From Nitriliruptoraceae bacterium (GTDB lineage: Bacteria > Actinomycetota > Nitriliruptoria > Nitriliruptorales > Nitriliruptoraceae), in contig SLDB01000050.1 of the NCBI GenBank assembly GCA_007125475.1, positions 1 to 5,164 on the forward strand: 5,164 nt of DNA, in the 5' to 3' direction. Of the stretch, positions 1-4,854 are shown piece by piece. The position numbers were made by a program, and so were the translations under genes. Numbering within the stretch: the stretch's first letter is position 1; each line of letters begins with the position of its first letter. The notes under the pieces are model-generated. The model made no database searches. It was not told where the DNA came from and saw only the letters and a list, made by a program, of their open reading frames with translations.

Positions 1-1318
1 AGGTGTGGGTCACCTCGTGGCCGGCGGCCGTCGCCCACCGCATCGCGCACGGCTCGGTGGCTTCGTCGTCGAGGACCTCGCCGGTGACGGCATCGAGGCG
101 CACCTGCGTCCCGTCGGCGACGGCGGTGACCTCCCCCGGCGCGCTGTGCACCAGCCGGGCGCAGCACCGCATCGTGTCGGCGGCGTCGAACCGGTGGTGG
201 AACCGGACCTCGCCGTTCGGGGCGAGCCCGACGACCATGGCCCGCGTCTCGCCACGGATCGAGGCGGAACGCTCCCGCCCGGAGCGCGCGAGGAACGACA
301 CCCACCCGCCGTCGGCGACCGCGACCGGTTCGAGGCGGAGCGAGCCGTGCAGGGCGGCGATGACCTCACCGTCGTCGGCGTCGCGCAGGATCTGCCCGAA
401 GTTGTCCGCGGTGGCGACCCAGTCGCCGAGGACGTCGACCTCCCGGCCGGCGAGCGGGTCGTCGACCCACCGCACCCCGCCGGTGTCCGGGTCGAGGACG
501 ACGACGTCGCCGCCGCGGGCGGCGACCGCGATCGCGGCGGGTCCGATGTCGTGGACCTCCTCGATCCGCCGATCCCACCGCAGGCTCCCGTCGGTGAGCT
601 CGCGGCTGGTCAGTCGGTCGGTCGAGCTGCTCGTCGAGCTGGACTCGATGAACACGACCCCGTCGAGGACGGTGACGCCGGTGAGCGAGCTCGCGTAGCT
701 CTCGCGGCGGACCCACTGCACCTCGCCAGCTTCGTCGAACACCGCCAGGAGCCCGTCGGCGGCGACGAGCACGGTGTCGTCGGTGAGGAGGACCCGGGCA
801 TCTTCCATCGGTCGGCGCTCATCGAGCTCGAGGAGGGCGCCGAGGTCGTGCCGCCACGCCACCTCGGCACCGAGGTGCAGCGCGAGCCCGTCGTCGGAGG
901 TGAGCACCGCGGCGCGGTCACCGTCGAGCGCGACGTCGCGGACCTCCTCGACGGCGTACCGCCACCGTTCGCAGCCACGTGGCCGGCATTCGAGGCGGTC
1001 CGGGTCGATCTGCCGGCGCAGCGCCTCGATCTCAGCCGGGTCGCGCTCACCGGCGGCTTCCGCGTCGCCGGCTCCGACCGCGACCGGGGTGGTGGCCGGG
1101 TCGTCGCCGATCCTCGGGGTGAGGGAGTCCAGGGAGGCGGCGGCGAACCCGATCACCACGAGGAACGCCACCGCCGGTGCCGCGGTGGTGACCAGCGCCG
1201 GGTGAGGTCGCCACGGTTGCCGCCACGGCAGCTGGGCCCCGCACCGGCCGCAGAAGCGTGCGGACGCGCGGCGCCACACGGCGTCGCACGCCTCGCACCG
1301 CACCTCGCGCCGCAGCAC
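1..1318 (-). CDS. Zinc-ribbon, single-pass membrane protein with PQQ-like beta-propeller (3' end beyond window)
   Basis: The frame stays open to the left edge, so 439 residues are visible and the C-terminus is missing. An in-frame TGA at 1369-1367 limits the N-terminus. The only convincing start is GTG at 1318, six bases after a GAGGA ribosome site. Seen: a CxxC-x11-CxxC zinc ribbon (C8, C11, C23, C26), a basic stretch, then a hydrophobic helix at about 41-63. From about 120 on, propeller-blade-like motifs of the type D-x-x-T/D-G-x-x-x-W recur near 147-159, 193-205, 240-252, 274-287, 311-323, 364-377 and 408-420; VLDPDTGGVRW is the clearest. Family knowledge: such repeats form PQQ/WD-like beta-propellers used for binding. 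Inference: the zinc ribbon is cytosolic and the propeller lies outside the membrane. No enzyme active site is recognised, and PQQ binding itself is not shown. C111 and C116, and C385, C386 and C424, could form disulfides. It is divergent from the DinB gene. Confidence 0.82.
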   Translation of the reverse strand, partial: MLRREVRCEACDAVWRRASARFCGRCGAQLPWRQPWRPHPALVTTAAPAVAFLVVIGFAAASLDSLTPRIGDDPATTPVAVGAGDAEAAGERDPAEIEALRRQIDPDRLECRPRGCERWRYAVEEVRDVALDGDRAAVLTSDDGLALHLGAEVAWRHDLGALLELDERRPMEDARVLLTDDTVLVAADGLLAVFDEAGEVQWVRRESYASSLTGVTVLDGVVFIESSSTSSSTDRLTSRELTDGSLRWDRRIEEVHDIGPAAIAVAARGGDVVVLDPDTGGVRWVDDPLAGREVDVLGDWVATADNFGQILRDADDGEVIAALHGSLRLEPVAVADGGWVSFLARSGRERSASIRGETRAMVVGLAPNGEVRFHHRFDAADTMRCCARLVHSAPGEVTAVADGTQVRLDAVTGEVLDDEATEPCAMRWATAAGHEVTHT

Positions 1319-1324
1319 GTCGGT

Positions 1325-1329
1325 TCCTC
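1325..1329 (-). promoter_or_regulatory. Ribosome binding site of the zinc-ribbon/propeller gene
   Basis: GAGGA on the minus strand lies six bases before GTG 1318. It decides the start, because no ATG, GTG or TTG occurs in frame between this GTG and the TGA stop at 1369-1367. Confidence 0.65.
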
Positions 1330-1388
1330 GGTGGCCGTCGGGGGTGGCCGTCGGATCTCCCGGTGGTCAGCGTACGGGCGGTGACGGC

Positions 1389-1467
1389 GGCCGGCCGGGG
1401 CGAGATCGCGGCGGGCGACCCGGCCCTGGACAGATCATGGCCGGTGGCCGGCCGGGGTGAGATCGCG
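1389..1467. repeat. Pair of 22-bp direct repeats in a divergent intergenic region
   Basis: Two 22-bp copies at 1389-1410 and 1446-1467 differ at one base (C in the first, T in the second). They share GGCCGGCCGGGG, then one variable base, then GAGATCGCG. Their starts are 57 bp apart. They lie between the start of the propeller gene and the promoter of the DinB gene, so they may be a duplicated regulator site or the remnant of a small duplication. No protein that binds them can be named. Confidence 0.6.
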
Positions 1468-1485
1468 ACCAGCGTCCGGCTGCGA

Positions 1486-1501
1486 CCGGCGCCGGCGCCG
1501 G
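1486..1501. repeat. 16-bp GC-only perfect palindrome upstream of the DinB promoter
   Basis: CCGGCGCCGGCGCCGG equals its own reverse complement and ends four bases before the proposed -35 element. It could be an operator. GC-only runs of this kind arise easily in such a GC-rich genome, so functional meaning is uncertain. Confidence 0.3.
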
Positions 1502-1504
1502 GGA

Positions 1505-1533
1505 CTGACACGCGCGGGCTCCACACGTAGGGT
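1505..1533 (+). promoter_or_regulatory. Probable sigma70-type promoter for a leaderless DinB mRNA
   Basis: CTGACA (1505-1510) resembles the -35 consensus TTGACA. A 17-bp spacer follows, then TAGGGT (1528-1533), which fits the actinobacterial TANNNT -10 element. Seven bases separate the -10 from the ATG at 1541, so transcription would start at or next to the A of the start codon. This fits the absence of a good Shine-Dalgarno sequence before that ATG. Leaderless mRNAs with this geometry are common in actinobacteria; the start site here is inferred. Confidence 0.6.
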
Positions 1534-1540
1534 CGTGGCC

Positions 1541-2056
1541 ATGGACATCGTGGAGCTCTTTACCGACGGCTTCGGCCGGGTGCGCGACGGTGTGCTGGGC
1601 GTCACCGACGGGCTGGGTGCCGACGCGCTGAACTTCCGCCCCGACCCGGCGGCGAACTCGATCGCGTGGCTGGTGTGGCACCTCACCCGGGTGCAGGACG
1701 ACCACCTCGCCGACCTGGCCGGACGCGAACAGGCCTGGACCGCCGAGGGCTTCTCGGAACGCTTCGCGCTGCCGTTCCCCGACCGCGACATCGGGTACGG
1801 CCACTCCTCGCAGGACGTCGCCGCCGTCGCCGTCGACGGCCCCGGGTTGCTCACCGACTACCACCTCGCCGTCGCCGCGCACACCCCCGATGATCTGACG
1901 ACGGCGGTCGCGGCCGGGCTGGACCGGGTGATCGACGAGTCGTGGGACCCGCCGGTCACCGCCGGGGTGAGGTTGGTCAGCGTCCTCAACGACGTCACCC
2001 AGCACATCGGGCAGGCCGGCTACGTCCGCGGGCTCGCCGAGCGGCACGGCGGCTGA
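1541..2056 (+). CDS. DinB/DUF664 family protein, putative mycothiol-dependent metalloenzyme
   Basis: The protein has 171 residues, the usual size for this family of four-helix-bundle proteins. Seen: an N-terminal helix, NSIAWLVWHLTRVQDDH at 39-55, and NDVTQHIGQAGYVRG at 150-164. These are the two hallmark stretches of the DUF664/DinB_2 group. H47 and H155 are the likely metal ligands. The usual third His, four residues before H155, is replaced by D151, which may still bind metal. Family knowledge: actinobacterial members include mycothiol-dependent transferases and isomerases acting in detoxification, probably in the cytosol; the substrate here cannot be told. The frame is open further upstream to 1457, but ATG 1541 is chosen because homology begins there and because of the leaderless promoter. 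It is unrelated to the DNA polymerase also called DinB. It converges with the coiled-coil gene. Confidence 0.9.
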   Translation: MDIVELFTDGFGRVRDGVLGVTDGLGADALNFRPDPAANSIAWLVWHLTRVQDDHLADLAGREQAWTAEGFSERFALPFPDRDIGYGHSSQDVAAVAVDGPGLLTDYHLAVAAHTPDDLTTAVAAGLDRVIDESWDPPVTAGVRLVSVLNDVTQHIGQAGYVRGLAERHGG

Positions 2057-2081
2057 ACCGGGTCTCGCACCGGCTGAACCG
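2050..2081. repeat. 11-bp direct repeat spanning the DinB-family stop codon
   Basis: CGGCTGAACCG occurs at 2050-2060, including the TGA stop, and again at 2071-2081. It probably reflects a small local duplication in the convergent spacer. No function is evident. Confidence 0.45.
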
Positions 2082-2141
2082 TCGGCCGGTCCGACCGATC
2101 CGTTCCCTGCTGCGGTCGAGCGGTTCGCCGCGAGGTCGGGC

Positions 2142-2498
2142 TCACAGCCAGCGGATCGCGGTGAGCATCACCCCGAGCATCGCCACCATCACCGCGATGT
2201 TCCCGGCGAGGTAGGTGCGGGACAGCGAGTGGTTGAGGTCCCGTAGCTCGCGGTGCATCTCGGCCCGCAGGCCCTGGACCTCGCCACCGACGTCGGCGAT
2301 CTCCCGGTGCAGCTCGCCCCGGAGCGTGGCCATCTCCAGGCGCAGTTGGGTGCCGAGGTGATCCAGGTCCTGTTTCGTGGCGACGTCGCCCCACCCCGAA
2401 GGAGGGAGGTGACGCATCAGGTTGGTTGCCACGTCGGCTCCGAGGACCTCGTCGAGCCTGCGGTGCAGCTCGTGTCGTTCCCGCTCATCCACTGCCAC
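2142..2498 (-). CDS. Small coiled-coil protein with C-terminal membrane helix
   Basis: The protein has 118 residues. Seen: a charged N-terminal segment with RRLDEVLGADVATNLMRHLPP (positions 13-33, the final residue of this motif being P33), then the linker SGWGDVATKQDL. A heptad-like, charged amphipathic stretch runs from about 42 to 92 (LRLEMATLRGEL, LRAEMHRELRDL). A hydrophobic helix at about 95-116 ends almost at the C-terminus. The layout resembles bacterial DUF1640/CCDC90-like tail-anchored coiled-coil proteins; that assignment is by pattern only. It probably oligomerises on the cytosolic face of the membrane, and its role is unknown. The start is GTG 2498, with GAGGTGG six bases before it; GTG 2492 is a poorer choice. 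It follows the macro-domain gene on the same strand after 102 bases, so it may be the last gene of the pncB transcript or have its own promoter. Confidence 0.85.
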   Translation of the reverse strand: MAVDERERHELHRRLDEVLGADVATNLMRHLPPSGWGDVATKQDLDHLGTQLRLEMATLRGELHREIADVGGEVQGLRAEMHRELRDLNHSLSRTYLAGNIAVMVAMLGVMLTAIRWL

Positions 2499-2504
2499 AG
2501 TCTG

Positions 2505-2511
2505 CCACCTC
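2505..2511 (-). promoter_or_regulatory. Ribosome binding site of the coiled-coil gene
   Basis: GAGGTGG on the minus strand sits six bases before GTG 2498. This supports the GTG start over GTG 2492, which would be 12 bases away. Confidence 0.65.
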
Positions 2512-2600
2512 GGATCGCGTTCGTGTCGGCGGACAGCGTCGCGCCACGATCGCGGCTCGTGATTTCGCCCCGATCGTTCCTGTGGACGCCGTCGGCGGGG

Positions 2601-3140
2601 TCAGCGTCCGGCGACGTCCTCCAGCGCCCGGGCGTGGACGGCGACGACGTCCTCGCCGGTGAGCACGAACCGCACCAGCCGGACGTGGGTGAGCTCGGGG
2701 GCGGCCTCGGCGACCGCGCGCACGGCCACCTCGGCGGCCGCCTCCATCGGGTAGCCGAACGCCCCGGTGGAGATCGCCGGGAACGCCACGGTGGCGAGCC
2801 GGTGCTCGTCGGCGATCCGCAGCGCGTTGCGGTAGCAGTCGGCCAGCAGCTCGTCGGACGGCTCGTCGACGCCGTAGACGGGGCCGAGGCAGTGGAGCAC
2901 GTACGGGTTGGGAAGGTCGTGGCCGCCGCTGATCACGCACTCGCCGGGCCGGATCGGGGCCATCGGTCGGCACTCGGCGGCCAGCCCCGGCCCGGCGGCG
3001 CGGTGGATCGCCCCGGCGACCCCGCCGCCGGTCTCGAGCTGGGCGTTCGCGGCGTTGACGACCGCGTCGGCGTCGTGCTGGGCGGTGATGTCGCCGACCG
3101 TCAGCTCGACGGTGACGTCACCGAAGGTGTGCCGGTTCAT
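2601..3140 (-). CDS. Macro-domain protein (ADP-ribose/O-acetyl-ADP-ribose binding or hydrolysing)
   Basis: The protein has 179 residues, a complete single macro domain with no partner domain. Seen: VGDIT (15-19), VVNAAN (27-32), GGGVAGAIHRAAG (38-50), and the phosphate-binding loop FPAISTGAFGYP (120-131). These are the hallmark motifs in the right order. Family knowledge: MacroD/YmdB-type domains bind ADP-ribose, and many remove O-acetyl from ADP-ribose or mono-ADP-ribose from proteins, in the cytosol. The loop Asp that pairs with Asn 10 residues earlier in MacroD1 and YmdB is A42 here (partner N32), so MacroD-like chemistry is doubtful; a GGGVA loop also occurs in other bacterial and archaeal macro domains. 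ATG 3140 follows a nearly ideal ribosome site embedded in the end of pncB. Two bases separate the genes, so coupled translation is very likely. The frame is open further upstream to 3422, but that part is an Arg-rich shadow of pncB. Confidence 0.93.
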   Translation of the reverse strand: MNRHTFGDVTVELTVGDITAQHDADAVVNAANAQLETGGGVAGAIHRAAGPGLAAECRPMAPIRPGECVISGGHDLPNPYVLHCLGPVYGVDEPSDELLADCYRNALRIADEHRLATVAFPAISTGAFGYPMEAAAEVAVRAVAEAAPELTHVRLVRFVLTGEDVVAVHARALEDVAGR

Positions 3141-3142
3141 CG

Positions 3143-3151
3143 TCACCTCCC
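3143..3151 (-). promoter_or_regulatory. Strong Shine-Dalgarno sequence formed by the last codons of pncB
   Basis: GGGAGGTGA on the minus strand is both the last two sense codons plus stop of pncB (GGG AGG TGA) and an eight-base match to the 16S anti-Shine-Dalgarno tail (GGAGGTGA). It lies two bases before ATG 3140. This sets the macro-gene start and implies re-initiation by ribosomes ending pncB. Confidence 0.8.
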
Positions 3152-4663
3152 GTCGTCGGTGGGTGCGGTGCTCTCGGTGGTGTCGGTGCGCTCGCGGGGT
3201 CCGGCGACGCCACCGGCGCCGTCGGTGTCGTCGCCGTCGAAGGCGGCGCGGCGGACCGACTCGCTCAGGGTGTGCAGCGCGTCGCTGATCACCGGCACCG
3301 GCGGATCGTCGAGGTAGGGCGGGGTGCGCCAGCCCTCCGGCAGGGTGGCGAGCTCGTCGGTGACTCGTTTGCGCACCACCTCGCGGTCGAACGGCTCGGT
3401 GAGGCGCTCGCCGTCGCGCCACACCACCGACAGCAGCCCGCGGCGGCCGTCGCCCGGGGTGTCGCCACCGGGTGCAGCGCCCGGCCCACCCGGACCGGGA
3501 CCGTCACCGGTGCCGGTGCCGGTGCCGGGGACGGCGCGGTGCGCGGTGGCGACGTCGAGGACGTCGTCGTCCGGGCCGGCGCCGCGCCAGACCTGCTTGC
3601 GCCCCGGGAGCGTCGACTTCACGCCGCTGAACTTCGCCACCGGCCTCCCGTCGTACTCGACGAGCTTGTAGACGACGTCGAGCGCGGGGTAGTCCTTGGA
3701 GACGGTGAGCGCGGTGCCGAGCCCGAACGCGTCGATCGGGGCGCCGGTGGACAGCAACTCCTGCATCGTGAACTCGTCGAGCCCCCCGGAGGCGACGATG
3801 GCCGCGTCGTCGAACCCGGCGTCGTCGAGGAGTCGGCGAGCCTCGACCGCCAGCGCGGACAGGTCGCCGGAGTCCAGCCGCACCCCCCGCAGACGGACGC
3901 CGGTGCGCCGGGCCGCCTCGATCGCCCGGCGCACCCCGGTGGGGGTGTCGTAGGTGTCGACCAGCAGCGTGCTGTTGTCCGGGTGGTCGGCGGCGAACGT
4001 CGTCAGCGCCTCGACCTCGTCGGTGAACGCCTGCACGAACGAGTGCGCCATCGTCCCGGTCACCGGAACCCCGTGCCGCCGGCCTGCCTCGACGTTGCTG
4101 GTGGCGAACCCGCCGCCGAGGTAGGCGGCGAGCGCCGCCTCGACCCCGCTCTCCAGCCCGTGGGCGCGGCGCAACCCGAAGTCGGCCAGGGCCCGGTCGC
4201 CGGCGACCAGCGCACACCGGGCCGCCTTGGTGGCGATCAACGTCGGGTAGTGCACGAGGTTCATCACCGCCGTCTCCAGCAGCTGGGCGATCGGCAGGGG
4301 GGCGGTGACCTCCAGGATCGGTTCCTGCCCGAGGACGACGGTGCCGTCGGGGACGGCGCGGACCTCGCCGGTTGGGTGCAGCTCGGCGAACGCCTCGCGC
4401 AGCTGCGGCTCCACCCCGAGGCGCTCGAGCTCGTCGAGCTCGGCCGGCCCGAAGGTGAAGCCGTCGAGGAGCTCGAGGACCCGGTGCACGCCGAGGGCGA
4501 CGTACCAGGGTCGTTCGGCTGTGGGGCGGACGAAGAGGCTGAACGTCGCCGGCTGCGTCATGCCGTGTCGCAGGTAGGAGGCGGCCATCCGGATCTCGTA
4601 GAGGTCGGTGTACAGCCCGAGCCCCGAGCGGGTGCCGTCGGATCCTGCGGTGTGCCCGGTCAT
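3143..4663 (-). CDS. pncB: Nicotinate phosphoribosyltransferase
   Basis: The enzyme joins nicotinate and PRPP, with ATP hydrolysis, to give nicotinate mononucleotide, the entry step of Preiss-Handler NAD+ salvage in the cytosol. Seen in the 506 residues: GLYTDLYEIRMAASY near the N-terminus (16-30), DFGLRRAHG (161-169), GTMAHSF (203-209) with H207 as the likely phosphorylated histidine, VRLDSGDL (261-268) for phosphate binding, ASGGLDE (291-297) and FGLGTAL (313-319). The family core is intact. Two parts make it longer than the roughly 430-450 residues I expect: a Gly/Pro/Thr linker at about 379-406, coded in part by a (CCGGTG)n repeat, and an acidic, Thr-rich tail from about 476. ATG 4663 has GGGAGGG eight bases upstream. 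It is the first gene of a probable operon with the macro-domain gene and is divergent from the secreted-protein gene. Confidence 0.96.
   Translation of the reverse strand: MTGHTAGSDGTRSGLGLYTDLYEIRMAASYLRHGMTQPATFSLFVRPTAERPWYVALGVHRVLELLDGFTFGPAELDELERLGVEPQLREAFAELHPTGEVRAVPDGTVVLGQEPILEVTAPLPIAQLLETAVMNLVHYPTLIATKAARCALVAGDRALADFGLRRAHGLESGVEAALAAYLGGGFATSNVEAGRRHGVPVTGTMAHSFVQAFTDEVEALTTFAADHPDNSTLLVDTYDTPTGVRRAIEAARRTGVRLRGVRLDSGDLSALAVEARRLLDDAGFDDAAIVASGGLDEFTMQELLSTGAPIDAFGLGTALTVSKDYPALDVVYKLVEYDGRPVAKFSGVKSTLPGRKQVWRGAGPDDDVLDVATAHRAVPGTGTGTGDGPGPGGPGAAPGGDTPGDGRRGLLSVVWRDGERLTEPFDREVVRKRVTDELATLPEGWRTPPYLDDPPVPVISDALHTLSESVRRAAFDGDDTDGAGGVAGPRERTDTTESTAPTDDGR
3507..3530. repeat. 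CCGGTG hexanucleotide microsatellite inside pncB
   Basis: Three perfect CCGGTG units (3507-3524) are followed by an imperfect one (CCGGGG). On the coding strand they give an alternating Gly-Thr run at about residues 379-385. Since six is a multiple of three, gain or loss of units changes linker length without a frameshift. Confidence 0.7.
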
Positions 4664-4671
4664 CGTCGACG

Positions 4672-4678
4672 CCCTCCC
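4672..4678 (-). promoter_or_regulatory. Ribosome binding site of pncB
   Basis: GGGAGGG on the minus strand lies eight bases before ATG 4663 and supports that start. Confidence 0.6.
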
Positions 4679-4680
4679 GA

Positions 4681-4704
4681 CCGCGTGCGATCCCGCGTGC
4701 GGTC
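4681..4704. repeat. 12-bp tandem repeat in the pncB leader
   Basis: CCGCGTGCGATC (4681-4692) is followed directly by CCGCGTGCGGTC (4693-4704), 11 of 12 bases identical. It lies just upstream of the pncB ribosome site, between it and a possible -10 element, so it would be in the 5' leader or an operator. A regulator cannot be named. Confidence 0.55.
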
Positions 4705-4713
4705 TCGCCCAGG

Positions 4714-4719
4714 ACGATA
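4714..4719 (-). promoter_or_regulatory. Possible -10 element for pncB
   Basis: TATCGT on the minus strand fits TANNNT and is one of the few AT-containing hexamers in this spacer. It would give a leader of roughly 40-45 bases. The sequence about 17 bases upstream (CGGGGC) does not resemble a -35 element, so the call is weak. Confidence 0.3.
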
Positions 4720-4756
4720 CCGCCGTGCCGCGGCCGGCCCCGGGGACGCCGATCGG

Positions 4757-4784
4757 GGCTCGGGACCGCCGCTTCAGCCCGAGC
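4757..4784. promoter_or_regulatory. Inverted repeat 1, GCTCGGG motif, pncB/secreted-gene spacer
   Basis: GCTCGGG (4758-4764) and its reverse complement CCCGAGC (4778-4784) flank 13 bases. The left arm extends to GGCTCGGG at 4757. The same arm sequence recurs in the dyad at 4819-4841, about 59 bp away centre to centre. It may be an operator half of a repeated binding site (inference). Confidence 0.4.
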
Positions 4785-4813
4785 GTTGCGCTGCCGATAC
4801 GTCGGGTAGCGAC

Positions 4814-4848
4814 GTCCCGGCTCGGGCCGGACGCCCGAGCCCCGGGAC
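4814..4848 (+). promoter_or_regulatory. Strong hairpin/dyad just upstream of the secreted-protein start
   Basis: GGCTCGGGC (4819-4827) and GCCCGAGCC (4833-4841) are perfect 9-bp arms around five bases. An alternative fold extends to 14 pairs: 4814-4827 with 4833-4839 plus 4842-4848, leaving a two-base CC bulge at 4840-4841. It ends six bases before ATG 4855 and has no T-run after it, so it is not an intrinsic terminator. In RNA it would occlude the ribosome entry region; in DNA it could be an operator. It is the second copy of the GGCTCGGG motif pair in this spacer. Confidence 0.55.
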
Positions 4849-4854
4849 CTGACC

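Noticed and set aside
5..1384. 459-codon open frame on the plus strand
   Set aside because: It is codon-aligned and antisense to the zinc-ribbon/propeller gene. Its product is low-complexity and rich in Arg, Gly, Val, Asp and Pro without domain motifs, whereas the minus strand gives clear motifs and a ribosome site.
1047..1526. 159-codon open frame on the minus strand through the divergent spacer
   Set aside because: It overlaps the propeller gene in another frame, has a low-complexity product and would cross the DinB promoter and repeats.
2081..2095. GTCGG/CCGAC hairpin as terminator between the convergent genes
   Set aside because: Only five pairs and no T-run on either strand. The GCGG-TTCG-CCGC hairpin at 2120-2131 is weaker still.
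2499..2600. CACGA/TCGTG inverted repeat and CGATCG copies after the macro-domain gene
   Set aside because: Short arms with a seven-base loop and no T-run. Such repeats are expected by chance at this base composition, so I do not call a terminator or promoter here.
4786..4812. TTGCGC and TAGCGA as promoter of the secreted-protein gene
   Set aside because: The spacer is only 15 bp and the -10 lacks the final T. There is not enough support.
3272..4852. 526-codon open frame on the plus strand
   Set aside because: It is antisense to pncB, whose catalytic motifs are unmistakable. The product is low-complexity and reflects GC-rich third positions.
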